DNA from: Streptococcus oralis subsp. dentisani
Lineage (GTDB): Bacteria; Bacillota; Bacilli; Lactobacillales; Streptococcaceae
Direction of reading: 5' to 3'
Assembly: GCF_002096335.1 (NCBI RefSeq)
Contig: NZ_NCUW01000029.1
Location: 248,001 to 312,000, forward strand
Length of the DNA: 64,000 nucleotides
A program made the translations under genes and the position numbers. Of the stretch, positions 45,601 to 54,285 are shown piece by piece. The notes under the pieces were generated by a model. The model made no database searches. It was not told the origin of the DNA and was given only the letters and a program-made list of their open reading frames with translations. Positions within the stretch are counted from its first letter, which is position 1. Each line of letters opens with the position of its first letter.

Positions 45601-47283
45601 TTATTCTTCTTCATCTGGTGTGAGGATCATCGGGATGATAATCGGTTCACGTTCTGTATTTTCATAGAGGAAGGGGCGAATGGCGTTGACAATGGCACCA
45701 TTGACAGATTGCACGCTGGCATCTTTGTTCTTCAGTGCGATACGAATAGCATTGAAGAGGATGCGCTGGCTTTGGCGAATCAAGTCTCCAGATTCCCTCA
45801 TGTAGACAAAGCCTCGGCTGAGAATATCTGGACCAGACAAGATCATTTTAGACTTGAAGTCAACAGTTGCGACTGCTAGAACGACACCGTCTTCAGATAG
45901 ATCACGACGATCTTTGAGGACAGCAGCGCCGATTTCGCCGATACGATTTCCATCGACATAGATGTCTTGGGCATTGAAGTGACCTGCGATACGAGCAGAA
46001 TTAGCAGTAAGGGCAAGTACATCACCATTGCTCATGATAAAGATATTGTCCTTCTCAACACCAGTATCCACCGCTAGTCCAGCGTGGACTTTCTGCATAC
46101 GATATTCACCATGGACAGGCATGAAGTATTTTGGTTTAATCAAGCGGAGCATGAGTTTTTGCTCTTGCTGACCACCGTGTCCAGAGGTGTGGATATTGTT
46201 AATCTTTCCGTGAATGACTTCGACACCAGCTTCTGAGATAATGTTAATCAGTTTGTTGACGCTAGTAGTGTTTCCAGGGATTGGGCTAGAAGAGAAGATA
46301 ACCGTATCACCGGGTTGGAGTTGTACCTGACGGTGGGTTCCGTTGGCGATACGAGAGAGGGCTGCCATAGGCTCACCCTGACTACCTGTACAGAGGATGA
46401 GAACCTCGCCTGCAGGATAGTCTTTGATTTCATTTGGCTCGATAAAGGTTCCCTTAGGAGCTTTGATGTAGCCAAGCTCAATACCGTTGACAATGGCCTT
46501 TTCCATAGAACGACCAAAGACCGCAATCTTGCGTCCAGTCTTAACAGCGGCATCTGTTGCTTGTTGGAGACGGAAGATATTTGAGGCAAAGGATGCAAAG
46601 ATGATGCGTCCTTCAATGCCTTGGATAATCTTCATGATCGATTGGCCAACGACTTTTTCAGAGTTGGTAAAGGTTGGCACTTCCGCATTTGTCGAGTCAG
46701 AGAGGAGACAGAGCACACCTTCTTCACCAAGGGCAGCCATACGGTGCAAGTCTGCAGGCTCTCCAACTGGAGTGAAGTCGAACTTGAAGTCACCCGTACA
46801 GACGATTTTTCCTTGAGGAGTATGAATGACAATCCCCAAAGGCTCTGGAATAGAGTGAGTCGTTCTAAAGAAAGTTGCCTTGAGATTTTTAAAGGTCAAC
46901 TCAGTATTGTGGTTGATTTCGTAAAGTTTGGCGTTGCGCAAGAGGCCGTGTTCTTCGAGTTTTCCACGGATTAAAGCTAAGGCAAGTGGTCCGGCGTAGA
47001 TTGGGACATTTGCTTGCTTGAGCAGGAAAGGAATCCCACCAATGTGGTCCTCGTGTCCGTGTGTGATCAAGACAGCCTTGACGCGGTCGATATTGTCCAC
47101 GATGTAAGAGTAGTCAGGGATAACGTAGTCGATACCCAGCAAGTCATCTTCTGGGAATTTAATCCCAGCATCGACGATAATAATCTCGTCTTGGTATTCA
47201 ATTCCGTACGTGTTTTTCCCGATTTCTCCCAGACCACCGATGGCAAAAACGCCGACTTCTCCAGGTTTAAGAGTGTAGGCCAT
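45601..47283 (-). CDS. rnjA: Ribonuclease J1
   Basis: A 560-residue metallo-beta-lactamase-fold RNase with endo- and 5'-3' exonuclease activity, central to mRNA decay and rRNA maturation. It has the metal-binding HGHEDH (near residue 74), GDFKFD (near 165), a beta-CASP domain with [15 protein letters not shown] and the later [15 protein letters not shown]-terminal domain ends [11 protein letters not shown]. It sits one base after rpoY in the same operon, an arrangement conserved in Firmicutes. Confidence 0.96.
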   Translation of the reverse strand: MAYTLKPGEVGVFAIGGLGEIGKNTYGIEYQDEIIIVDAGIKFPEDDLLGIDYVIPDYSYIVDNIDRVKAVLITHGHEDHIGGIPFLLKQANVPIYAGPLALALIRGKLEEHGLLRNAKLYEINHNTELTFKNLKATFFRTTHSIPEPLGIVIHTPQGKIVCTGDFKFDFTPVGEPADLHRMAALGEEGVLCLLSDSTNAEVPTFTNSEKVVGQSIMKIIQGIEGRIIFASFASNIFRLQQATDAAVKTGRKIAVFGRSMEKAIVNGIELGYIKAPKGTFIEPNEIKDYPAGEVLILCTGSQGEPMAALSRIANGTHRQVQLQPGDTVIFSSSPIPGNTTSVNKLINIISEAGVEVIHGKINNIHTSGHGGQQEQKLMLRLIKPKYFMPVHGEYRMQKVHAGLAVDTGVEKDNIFIMSNGDVLALTANSARIAGHFNAQDIYVDGNRIGEIGAAVLKDRRDLSEDGVVLAVATVDFKSKMILSGPDILSRGFVYMRESGDLIRQSQRILFNAIRIALKNKDASVQSVNGAIVNAIRPFLYENTEREPIIIPMILTPDEEE

Positions 47284-47284
47284 A

Positions 47285-47518
47285 TTAGAACTCCGTAATC
47301 TCGAAAGCGCCAGTTTCTTTTTCGTAATCTAGCAATTTGTCAGACAAGAGTTCGATATACTCGATGTTGTACTCTGGGCGGTTTTCTTCGACAAGTTGGC
47401 GAGCAGCGATACGGCCCTCAAGTTCTGAGCTGGCATCGATGTCTAGGTAAAGTGCGCGTGTTGTTTCACGACGTGGGCTACGTTCTTTTGTTTCTTGATA
47501 AAAAACTTTGTAAATCAT
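47285..47518 (-). CDS. rpoY: RNA polymerase epsilon subunit
   Basis: A 77-residue protein of the former DUF1447 family, now the epsilon subunit of Firmicute RNA polymerase. It starts [20 protein letters not shown] and contains the [20 protein letters not shown] stretch typical of the family. It lies directly upstream of rnjA. A TGGTATAAT extended -10 on the minus strand (TATAAT at 47629-47634) with TTTACT 17 bases upstream provides the promoter. Confidence 0.95.
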   Translation of the reverse strand: MIYKVFYQETKERSPRRETTRALYLDIDASSELEGRIAARQLVEENRPEYNIEYIELLSDKLLDYEKETGAFEITEF

Positions 47519-47628
47519 ATAGTTCCTTTCTATTTACAGGTCAGCTTATTCCAAACTTTTAGTAGAGATTTGCTTGATTTCATTCCATTTTGTGTCTAGA
47601 TTGACCTTGATTCGTTACAATTATTTCA

Positions 47629-47657
47629 ATTATACCATAAAATAAAAAATTAGTAAA
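47629..47657 (-). promoter_or_regulatory. rpoY-rnjA promoter
   Basis: TTTACT (complement of 47652-47657), 17 bases, extended TGGTATAAT (TATAAT 47629-47634). The leader is about 100 bases. Confidence 0.7.
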
Positions 47658-47807
47658 AGACGGAAAATGAGAAAGTCAAGAGGGAAAGGAGGGCAAAAAG
47701 ATAGATAGGATTTGGTTGGAGAGCACTTAGGTGTTATAATGGAAGGAGATAGGGAAGTTTATGGACGGGAACATTCCCTATAGCTTTTAAAACAAGGAGG
47801 ATTAAGG

Positions 47808-48023
47808 ATGTTTAGTTTGTTTGAATTTGCAGTAGGGGTTCGCCTCTTGATGTTCATAGTTTTTGTAGCCTGTGTATATGGTGGAAATCTTATTTTTACG
47901 TATCTAGAACACCGCAAAACAAAATTCCTTTGGAAGCTTGCTTTTGTGACACTCTATTCAATTTTCCTCCTTCTTGTCACCTATGTGGTCTGGCTCGTTT
48001 TTCATTTTGGTTTAAATGTTTGA
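47808..48023 (+). CDS. Small two-helix membrane protein of unknown function
   Basis: A 71-residue protein with two clear membrane helices (about 8-32 and 42-65) joined by a basic loop (LEHRKTKFLWK). An AAGGAGGATTAAGG site precedes the ATG, which supports translation. I know no function for it. It stands alone between the divergent rpoY and the tsaB operon. Confidence 0.65.
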   Translation: MFSLFEFAVGVRLLMFIVFVACVYGGNLIFTYLEHRKTKFLWKLAFVTLYSIFLLLVTYVVWLVFHFGLNV

Positions 48024-48323
48024 GCTCAATTATTCATCTAATATAAGAAAATCCACCTCGTTTTGATAGATGGTACGGACTTTTTCTATTTTTAGATGAT
48101 ATCTTTATTTTTACGATGATGATTTCTCGCATCGAAAATCAAGTTGAAACATGTATGCCTGATCCAAATTTCTTATAGCGATCCTTTCAAATTCCTTGTT
48201 CACTTATATATTTGGAAAAGATAGGAAAAAACTACAACTTTTTTGCCTTCCTCTTTGTTTAAGTGGCAGGGCTTTTCGTTTGGGGCAAAGAAAATTCCCA
48301 TGCGTCAGCTTTTGTAGTATAAT
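48024..48323. other. Intergenic stretch with tsaB promoter and a possible gene remnant
   Basis: The tsaB promoter is TTCCCA (48295-48300), 17 bases, TATAAT (48318-48323). Further upstream the minus strand holds a 31-codon frame (near 48120-48215, reading NKEFERIAIRNLDQAYMFQL) followed by stops. It could be a worn coding remnant. I cannot name it and see no repeat element. Confidence 0.4.
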
Positions 48324-48353
48324 AGTAAACAGACCAAAAGATAGGAATGTGTT

Positions 48354-49037
48354 ATGAAAGTATTAGCTTTTGATACGTCCAGCAAGGCTCTTTCTCTAGC
48401 CATTTTAGAGGATAAGCAGGTTCTTGCTGAGACCACGATCAATATCAAGAAAAATCACAGTATAACCCTTATGCCAGCCATTGATTTTTTGATGGCGAGT
48501 TTGGACTGGACTCCCAAGGACTTAGATCGCATCGTGGTAGCAGAGGGACCAGGTAGCTACACAGGTTTGCGAATTGCGGTAGCAACTGCTAAGACCTTGG
48601 CTCATACCCTGAACATTGAGTTAGTTGGTATGTCGAGTCTCTTGGCTCTGGTGCCACGTCAGCAAGAAGGCTTGGTGGTTCCTATCATGGATGCACGTCG
48701 CAACAATGTTTATGCAGGGTTTTATGAAAATGCTAAGGCTGTCTTTCCAGAGGCGCATTTATCTTTTGAAGAGGTGTTAGAAAAAGTCAAGGATGCTGAA
48801 CAGGTGACCTTTGTCGGAGAAGTTGAAGCCTTTGTGGAACAAATTCAAGAGCATATGCCACAAGCTAACTACCAAGAAACCTTGGCAAATGCAGCCAATT
48901 TAGCCCTTTGGGCCTGGGACCAGGAAGCGGACTCCTTGCATGACTTTGTTCCCAATTACCTCAAGCGTGTTGAGGCTGAGGAAAATTGGCTTAAGAATCA
49001 CACCGAGTCTGGCGAGTCCTACATTAAACGCCTATGA
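48354..49037 (+). CDS. tsaB: tRNA t6A synthesis protein TsaB
   Basis: TsaB is the catalytically silent partner that dimerises with TsaD in the complex making threonylcarbamoyladenosine at tRNA position 37. The 227-residue ASKHA-fold protein has LAFDTSSKALSLAIL at the start and AEGPGSYTGLRIAVATAKTL near residue 63. It overlaps rimI by four bases, and tsaD follows, so the three form one operon. Confidence 0.95.
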   Translation: MKVLAFDTSSKALSLAILEDKQVLAETTINIKKNHSITLMPAIDFLMASLDWTPKDLDRIVVAEGPGSYTGLRIAVATAKTLAHTLNIELVGMSSLLALVPRQQEGLVVPIMDARRNNVYAGFYENAKAVFPEAHLSFEEVLEKVKDAEQVTFVGEVEAFVEQIQEHMPQANYQETLANAANLALWAWDQEADSLHDFVPNYLKRVEAEENWLKNHTESGESYIKRL

Positions 49038-49471
49038 TAGAGATCAGACGAATCCAAGAACAACCTGACTTGGCACAAGCTATCTACGCTATCATGGTAG
49101 ATGTATACCCTGTCAGTCCTTGGACGCTGGAACAAATCCAAGCAGACCTGTCCCAAGACCAGACTTGGTATGCTCTGGCTTATGATGGAGCAGAAGTGAT
49201 TGGATTTCTAGCCGTACAGGAGAATCTCTTTGAAGCAGAAGTCCTACAAATCGCTGTCAAACAAGCCTATCAAGGTCAGGGAATTGCGTCAGCCTTGTTT
49301 GCGACACTGCCGACGGATAAGGAGCTTTTCCTCGAAGTTAGAAAGTCAAATCACCGAGCGCAAGCATTTTACAAGAAAAAAAAGATGGCGGTTATCGCTG
49401 AGCGAAAGGCCTACTACCATGACCCAGTCGAGAACGCCATTATCATGAAGAGAGAAGTAGATGAAGGATAG
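49034..49471 (+). CDS. rimI: Ribosomal protein S18-alanine N-acetyltransferase RimI-like
   Basis: A 145-residue GNAT acetyltransferase with the acetyl-CoA-binding motif [15 protein letters not shown] (near 80) and [18 protein letters not shown]. The family acetylates the N-terminal alanine of ribosomal protein S18, although some members act on other proteins. It sits between tsaB and tsaD, overlapping both (4 and 11 bases), the common order in Firmicutes. Confidence 0.9.
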   Translation: MIEIRRIQEQPDLAQAIYAIMVDVYPVSPWTLEQIQADLSQDQTWYALAYDGAEVIGFLAVQENLFEAEVLQIAVKQAYQGQGIASALFATLPTDKELFLEVRKSNHRAQAFYKKKKMAVIAERKAYYHDPVENAIIMKREVDEG

Positions 49472-50471
49472 ATATATTTTAGCATTTGAAACATCCTGTG
49501 ATGAGACCAGTGTCGCTGTACTGAAAAATGACGATCAGCTTTTATCCAATGTCATTGCTAGTCAAATCGAGAGCCACAAACGTTTTGGTGGCGTAGTGCC
49601 AGAAGTAGCTAGTCGTCACCATGTCGAGGTTATTACAGCCTGTATCGAGGAGGCTCTAGCAGAAGCAGGAATTACCGAAGAGGACGTGACAGCTGTTGCC
49701 GTTACTTATGGACCAGGCTTGGTTGGAGCTCTGCTAGTTGGCTTGTCAGCTGCCAAGGCCTTTGCTTGGGCGCATGGCCTGCCACTTATCCCCGTCAACC
49801 ACATGGCTGGTCACCTCATGGCAGCTCAGAGTGTGGAGCCTTTGGACTTCCCCTTGCTAGCCCTCTTGGTCAGCGGTGGTCACACAGAATTGGTCTATGT
49901 TTCTGAGGCTGGTGATTACAAGATTGTTGGGGAAACGCGAGATGACGCAGTTGGTGAGGCCTATGACAAGGTCGGCCGTGTCATGGGCTTGACCTATCCA
50001 GCAGGTCGCGAGATTGACGAGTTGGCCCATCAAGGTCAGGATATTTATGATTTCCCACGTGCTATGATCAAGGAAGACAATCTGGAGTTTTCATTCTCAG
50101 GTTTGAAGTCTGCTTTTATCAATCTTCACCATAATGCCGAGCAAAAGGGAGAAAGCCTGTCTATAGAGGATTTGTGTGCTTCCTTCCAAGCAGCAGTCTT
50201 GGATATTCTCATGGCAAAAACCAAGAAAACCTTAGAAAAATATCCTGTTAAAACCCTGGTCGTGGCCGGTGGAGTGGCCGCCAATAAAGGTCTCAGAGAA
50301 CGCTTGGCAGCTGAAATCACAGATGTCAAGGTTATCATCCCACCTCTGCGTCTATGCGGAGACAATGCAGGTATGATTGCCTATGCCAGCGTCAGCGAGT
50401 GGAACAAAGAAAACGTTGCAGGCTTGGACCTCAACGCCAAACCAAGTCTTGCTTTTGATACCATGGAATAA
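49461..50471 (+). CDS. tsaD: tRNA N6-adenosine threonylcarbamoyltransferase TsaD
   Basis: The catalytic subunit that transfers threonylcarbamoyl from TC-AMP to A37 of tRNAs reading ANN codons. At 336 residues it has [13 protein letters not shown], the metal-binding histidines in NHMAGHL (near 110), SGGHTEL and [10 protein letters not shown] near the end. It is an ASKHA-fold enzyme and essential in many bacteria. It is last in the tsaB-rimI-tsaD operon; a terminator follows. Confidence 0.97.
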   Translation: MKDRYILAFETSCDETSVAVLKNDDQLLSNVIASQIESHKRFGGVVPEVASRHHVEVITACIEEALAEAGITEEDVTAVAVTYGPGLVGALLVGLSAAKAFAWAHGLPLIPVNHMAGHLMAAQSVEPLDFPLLALLVSGGHTELVYVSEAGDYKIVGETRDDAVGEAYDKVGRVMGLTYPAGREIDELAHQGQDIYDFPRAMIKEDNLEFSFSGLKSAFINLHHNAEQKGESLSIEDLCASFQAAVLDILMAKTKKTLEKYPVKTLVVAGGVAANKGLRERLAAEITDVKVIIPPLRLCGDNAGMIAYASVSEWNKENVAGLDLNAKPSLAFDTME

Positions 50472-50472
50472 G

Positions 50473-50498
50473 GAGTCAGCTTAAGGCTGGCTTTTTTT
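50473..50498 (+). terminator. Terminator after tsaD
   Basis: AGTCAGC and GCTGGCT form a stem with a G-U pair, then T7. Confidence 0.75.
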
Positions 50499-50520
50499 CT
50501 CTCTTAGATGTCAGAATATT

Positions 50521-50550
50521 TTGACAAATTAGTGTAAATAATGATATAAT
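50521..50550 (+). promoter_or_regulatory. rgg promoter
   Basis: TTGACA (50521-50526), 18 bases, TATAAT (50545-50550), then TTAGGAGG before the ATG at 50575. Confidence 0.85.
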
Positions 50551-50574
50551 ACATAAAAATTAGGAGGTGGTCAG

Positions 50575-51438
50575 ATGATTGAGAGAATGGAATTGGGAGA
50601 ATTTTACAAGGAATTACGCTTGGCTAGAAAACTCAAACAGTCAGATGTGGCTTGCGCCGGACTGACAGCATCTCAGCTATCCAAGTTTGAATTAGGGCAG
50701 TCTATGTTGTCTGCGGATAAGTTGATCCTAGCTATACAAGGTATAAATGTGACCTTTGATGAGTTTGGGCACAAGCTCAACAACTATCAAGAATCTCCAC
50801 ATATGAAATTTGGTAGAAAGGTTGTCGATCGCTTTGCTCATCAGGATATAGCTGGTTTAGAGCAACTGTTGGAGGAAATCGAGCAAGAACAGATGGCGCA
50901 GACCTATCGTCGCTTGAATGCTATTGTGATTAAAAACGCTATCCATTCTCTGGATAAAAACTATCTGCTAGCGGAGGAGGATAGCGAATTTTTGACCACC
51001 TATCTCTATGCTATCGAGTCTTGGACCTGGTTTGAACTTTATATATTTTGCAATACCATGCCCTTCTTGAGTAATCAAGACCTAATCTTTTTATCAACCT
51101 CTTTACTTGAAAAATCCAAGGAATTTAAAGAATTGGCACACAATAGACTGTATATGAAAAGTAGCTTTCTAAATATCATCTCAGAACTCATGGAGCGTAA
51201 GCTTTTCTCTTACATCCTAATCTTTGAGTCCGAGTTGGAGAGCATGCTCCGGCCATATGATGTTTTTGAGAAATTGTTGTGGCAATTTTTAAAGAAAATG
51301 AGTGTTTTCCTTCAAACTAAGGGAAGCAATCAAAAAGAGATTGAAAACTTTATCCAATCTCTGCAAGTATTAGAAAATCTACAATTAACAGCCCTTTTTG
51401 AATTGCGTTTTCAGCAATATAAAGCACTTATCGATTAG
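50575..51438 (+). CDS. Rgg-family peptide-responsive regulator (Rgg144-like)
   Basis: A 287-residue Rgg/MutR protein. The N-terminal XRE helix-turn-helix (about 8-62) reads FYKELRLARKLKQSDVACAG and ASQLSKFELGQSMLS. The remainder is a helical repeat domain that in this family binds a short hydrophobic peptide imported by the oligopeptide permease. A pheromone gene (shp) starts on the other strand immediately beyond its stop, and a GG-peptide gene follows. The layout matches the pneumococcal rgg144/shp144/vp1 locus as I remember it. It probably activates shp and the peptide operon when the peptide is bound. Confidence 0.88.
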   Translation: MIERMELGEFYKELRLARKLKQSDVACAGLTASQLSKFELGQSMLSADKLILAIQGINVTFDEFGHKLNNYQESPHMKFGRKVVDRFAHQDIAGLEQLLEEIEQEQMAQTYRRLNAIVIKNAIHSLDKNYLLAEEDSEFLTTYLYAIESWTWFELYIFCNTMPFLSNQDLIFLSTSLLEKSKEFKELAHNRLYMKSSFLNIISELMERKLFSYILIFESELESMLRPYDVFEKLLWQFLKKMSVFLQTKGSNQKEIENFIQSLQVLENLQLTALFELRFQQYKALID

Positions 51439-51504
51439 TTAAAGATGGGAAATGATAATAATATCAGCAACGATTGTCAATAATGCTATGATTTGTTTCT
51501 TCAT
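51439..51504 (-). CDS. shp: Short hydrophobic peptide pheromone precursor (SHP)
   Basis: A 21-codon gene reading MKKQIIALLTIVADIIIISHL. It has the family pattern: Lys-rich start, hydrophobic core and an acidic residue ahead of a hydrophobic C-terminus, so DIIIISHL is the likely active end. AGGAGG lies 9 bases before the ATG, and a TATAAT box (complement of 51534-51539) lies 30 bases upstream. Its stop codon abuts the rgg stop on the opposite strand. Similarity in form to SHP144 of pneumococcus (from memory) supports the call. It was too short for normal gene finding. Confidence 0.85.
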   Translation of the reverse strand: MKKQIIALLTIVADIIIISHL

Positions 51505-51562
51505 TTCATGTCCTCCTACATAATGGTAACTATATTATATCAGTGAAATAATCAAATCAATC

Positions 51563-51614
51563 AAAATCGCAAATGTGAAATTTCCATAAGAAAAAATATC
51601 AAATATGCGATTTT
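51563..51614. promoter_or_regulatory. Inverted repeat between shp and the GG-peptide gene, candidate Rgg operator
   Basis: AAAATCGCA (51563-51571) and TGCGATTTT (51606-51614) are perfect inverted copies 34 bases apart. The right arm ends where the -35 of the GG-peptide promoter should be; the left arm lies upstream of the shp -10. One regulator could therefore control both divergent transcripts. Confidence 0.5.
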
Positions 51615-51634
51615 CTAAAATAAGTCAATTTCCA

Positions 51635-51643
51635 TGTTATACT
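51635..51643 (+). promoter_or_regulatory. GG-peptide promoter
   Basis: Extended -10 TG, one base, TATACT (51638-51643), without a good -35, as expected for an activator-dependent promoter. Confidence 0.55.
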
Positions 51644-51718
51644 GTCCTTGTAAAACATTTGAAGCAAATCCTAGGTCGCAGAAGTGGTTTACAAGTAAGA
51701 ATAATTGAAGGAGTGTAA

Positions 51719-51931
51719 ATGATGTTGAACTTACAATTTGCAGAAACAATGGAACTAACAGAAGTCGAGCTAGAGGCAGTTTACGGAGGAGATCTTGTGA
51801 ATGTTGCGAACATCCCAGGTGGTGGAAATTGGGGAGGCTGGGGAGGTCTAGGTACACCTTGGTCAATCACTAATTTTTGGAAGAAATATTTTAACCATGA
51901 TTCTTCCACTGTTAATCGTCGCCGTGATTGA
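51719..51931 (+). CDS. VP1-like double-glycine secreted peptide
   Basis: A 70-residue precursor with a GG leader (MELTEVELEAVYGG) processed by a peptidase-containing ABC transporter. The mature peptide would be about 46 residues, beginning DLVNVANIPGGGNWGGWGGL, rich in Gly and Trp and ending with a basic RRR segment. GGAG lies before ATG 51719; ATG 51722 or 51749 are possible starts. Its place after rgg/shp fits the Rgg144-controlled virulence peptide VP1. Whether it signals, binds the matrix or kills is not shown by sequence. Confidence 0.8.
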   Translation: MMLNLQFAETMELTEVELEAVYGGDLVNVANIPGGGNWGGWGGLGTPWSITNFWKKYFNHDSSTVNRRRD

Positions 51932-51934
51932 TAT

Positions 51935-51975
51935 TCAAAGCCCTTGCCTTTTCTTGGGTAGGGGCTGTCTTTATT
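51935..51975 (+). terminator. Hairpin between the GG-peptide and CPBP genes, possible attenuator
   Basis: AAAGCCCT pairs with AGGGGCT across a loop rich in T and G, followed by TCTTTATTT. It could reduce read-through into the next gene. Confidence 0.5.
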
Positions 51976-51997
51976 TCATAGTATAGGAGAAAATAGA

Positions 51998-52666
51998 ATG
52001 AAAAAGATAATCTCACACTACTACCTTATTATAGCCATTCTACTTGTCATTGCTGACCAGTTCTTGATTCGTCTGCTCTTACACAGCGACCTTGCTGCTG
52101 GGCTATCTGACTTTTCCTATTATTTGTCAGATATGCTGTTAAATTTTCTAGTGGTTCTGCTTGCTATTATTGTTATGGTTTGGTTAGGTAAATGGCAGAA
52201 AATCAACAGTAGAAAATTTAAAGGTTCTTATCTTTTTTATTCCTTTTTAGCTCTTCTTGCTTTTGTTATTTGGAATTTCGTAACATTTTTTATTTTCCCC
52301 CCTACCAAAAATGAAATTGCTTATCAACTGGATGTTCCTACTTTTACAGGAGCTACGGCATTTTTGATGTATTTTTTCTATCCTGTAATTGCAGGTCCCA
52401 TTTTTGAAGAGATGATTTATCGTGGATTGGTGATGACTGCTCTGGAGAAAGGGAAAAAATGGGGACTGGATGTGCTCGGTTCGGCTGTTTTATTTGGGGT
52501 CTTGCATATTAGTAGTCATGGATGGATCTTGACAGACTTTGTCTTCTATATGGGCGGCGGTCTTATCTTTGCAGTCTTATTTAGAGTAACCAAGTCCATT
52601 TATTGGCCTATTGGATTGCATATAGTCTACAATGGTATTGGTCAAATTCTCCCCTTGTTGTTTTAG
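51998..52666 (+). CDS. CPBP-family intramembrane metalloprotease
   Basis: A 222-residue membrane protein with about six helices. It carries the CPBP (Abi, CAAX protease and bacteriocin-processing) motifs: EEMIYRGLV (near 146), HISSHG (near 167) and HIVYNG (near 208). In bacteriocin loci such proteins process or give immunity to the peptide. Following the GG-peptide gene with an AGGAG site, it probably belongs to the same Rgg-controlled operon. Whether it is an immunity protein or a peptide protease is open. Confidence 0.85.
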   Translation: MKKIISHYYLIIAILLVIADQFLIRLLLHSDLAAGLSDFSYYLSDMLLNFLVVLLAIIVMVWLGKWQKINSRKFKGSYLFYSFLALLAFVIWNFVTFFIFPPTKNEIAYQLDVPTFTGATAFLMYFFYPVIAGPIFEEMIYRGLVMTALEKGKKWGLDVLGSAVLFGVLHISSHGWILTDFVFYMGGGLIFAVLFRVTKSIYWPIGLHIVYNGIGQILPLLF

Positions 52667-52719
52667 AGTTTTCGCCAATCATAAAAACAAAAGAACTGAC
52701 TAGCTAAGTATTATAAATG

Positions 52720-52743
52720 AGACTGGTTTTTCAGTCTTTTTTA
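52720..52743 (+). terminator. Terminator after the CPBP gene
   Basis: GACTG and CAGTC arms around GTTTTT, then T6. Confidence 0.65.
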
Positions 52744-52792
52744 TTATGACGATTTGTTACTTACCCTTCACGGAATCCGACTCTATCAAAGT

Positions 52793-52828
52793 TTGTCAGC
52801 CTGAGACTTTTTTTGTATAGTAGATATA
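52793..52828 (+). promoter_or_regulatory. Strong promoter placed for a leaderless mRNA
   Basis: TTGTCA (52793-52798), 17 bases, TATAGT (52816-52821). The start point would fall at about 52828, the first base of the ATG. There is no ribosome site between the -10 and the ATG. Confidence 0.65.
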
Positions 52829-53448
52829 TGAAAATTACAAAAATAATCAGTAGTTTGCTTGCTTTAGGGGCATTGTTGGTGTCTCTAACAGCATGCCTAA
52901 ATGCTCCGGAAAGACAAATACAAAGAACTCAACTAGTCATGTTTAAATCCCTTTCATTTTATATGCCTGAGAAGTCTTTTGAAGAAGTATTTGGAGAGGT
53001 TGATAAAGTGGTAGAAGAAGAGGAAATGGCCTATCGCGATACCTGGCGTGCAGAAGACCCCTATTTCTATAAAACAGGCCGCCTTTTCTATCACTATGAA
53101 CAGATTGCTTTGAAGGGCTATACTGGCCGAGCGACCTTTACATTTTCAAAATCGCATCGCTTGGAAACAGTAGCGGTTTATTTCCCTGTTGCTTCAACAG
53201 CTGAGCAGCAAGCATTGCTCTTTAACTTATTCCAGACTGTAAAAAAAGAACTTGAAGCTCTTCCAGATTACCAATCCATGGCAACTGATACAGTAGGACT
53301 ATATGATGACGGCTATCGCTATAAAGTCAAGCTGAAAGGGAAAAGGAAAGAACTCTGGGTCGATGTTTACCCGACAGAAGATGGGTATGTTGAAAGCCAA
53401 GTTGATAAGTACACTATCCGAGTGGATCAGTTTCTTATGTATCAATAA
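52828..53448 (+). CDS. Lipoprotein of unknown function
   Basis: A 206-residue lipoprotein: lipobox LTAC after a hydrophobic stretch (MKITKIISSLLALGALLVSL), then a soluble domain with EKSFEEVFGEVDKVVEEEEM and a C-terminal beta-rich part. I do not recognise a family. I chose ATG 52828 for the signal peptide; a TTG at 52813 in frame overlaps the -10 box and cannot be used. The mRNA looks leaderless. Confidence 0.75.
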   Translation: MKITKIISSLLALGALLVSLTACLNAPERQIQRTQLVMFKSLSFYMPEKSFEEVFGEVDKVVEEEEMAYRDTWRAEDPYFYKTGRLFYHYEQIALKGYTGRATFTFSKSHRLETVAVYFPVASTAEQQALLFNLFQTVKKELEALPDYQSMATDTVGLYDDGYRYKVKLKGKRKELWVDVYPTEDGYVESQVDKYTIRVDQFLMYQ

Positions 53449-53481
53449 GCAAGTAATGCTTTTTAACAATGTTTGCGAACT

Positions 53482-53530
53482 ACTAGTTTCAAACTCTAAA
53501 CTTTTTTCTCTTTTATGAATGTGTTATAAT
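53482..53530 (+). promoter_or_regulatory. azlC promoter with a MET-box-like dyad
   Basis: ACTAGTTTCAAACTCTA (53482-53498) matches the streptococcal MET-box TATAGTTTSAAACTATA at 14 of 17 positions. The -10 TATAAT is at 53525-53530, so the dyad is about 27-43 bases upstream of it, a position suited to a LysR-type activator. Confidence 0.45.
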
Positions 53531-53589
53531 AATCCTTGCTGTGGCTATGACTTTGAACAGTCTCAAACGAAGAAAATAAGAGGAGAGAG

Positions 53590-54285
53590 ATGAAAGAAAA
53601 AGGATTTTGGGAAGGTGTACATGCGGCCATGCCGACTGCCCTTGGCTATGTTAGTATCGGTCTAGCTTGCGGGATTATCGGCGCTCCCCATGTGACACCT
53701 GTTGAGATGGGCCTGATGAGCCTCTTTGTTTATGCTGGGAGCGCCCAGTTTGCCATGTTGGCATTGATTGCGGTCCAAGCGCCTGTGGCGGCCATTGCCA
53801 TGACGGTCTTTTTAATCAACTTGCGTCTCTTCTTGTTGAGTCTGCATGCGTCGACTTATTTCCGTCATACTAGCCTCTGGCAAAATATCGGCATGTCCAG
53901 TCTCCTTACAGATGAGACTTACGGGGTTTTGATGGGAGAATTAGCCCATACAGACAATGTCAATCCTATGTGGATGCATGGGAACAATCTCAATAGTTAT
54001 GTAGCCTGGTTTATTGGGACAGTGGCGGGAACGGCTTTAGGTGGTCTTCTTCCAAATCCAGAGGTCTTTGGATTAGACTTTGCCCTTGTTGGGATGTTTA
54101 TCGGGATTTTTACCTCGCAATTTCAGATTATGCAAAGACGGGTTCCTGTACGGAATCTGCTGCTGATCCTAGCAGTTGTTGCGGTGTCTTTCTTTTTGCT
54201 CTTGACAGTGGTATCTCAATCACTAGCTGTTTTGTTTGCGACCTTGCTAGGTTGTACTATGGGGGTGATCTTAGATGGTCAGTAA
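53590..54285 (+). CDS. azlC: Branched-chain amino acid exporter subunit AzlC
   Basis: A 231-residue membrane protein of the AzlC family with about eight hydrophobic segments; GFWEGVHAAMPTALGYVSIG and YAGSAQFAMLALI near the start are typical. With AzlD it exports branched-chain amino acids and, in some species, methionine or analogues. GGAGAGAG precedes the ATG. It overlaps azlD by 11 bases. Confidence 0.9.
   Translation: MKEKGFWEGVHAAMPTALGYVSIGLACGIIGAPHVTPVEMGLMSLFVYAGSAQFAMLALIAVQAPVAAIAMTVFLINLRLFLLSLHASTYFRHTSLWQNIGMSSLLTDETYGVLMGELAHTDNVNPMWMHGNNLNSYVAWFIGTVAGTALGGLLPNPEVFGLDFALVGMFIGIFTSQFQIMQRRVPVRNLLLILAVVAVSFFLLLTVVSQSLAVLFATLLGCTMGVILDGQ

Noticed and set aside
48120..48215. Minus-strand 31-codon frame as a transposase remnant
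   Set aside because: I could not tie it to any family, and there are no inverted repeats or target duplications around it.
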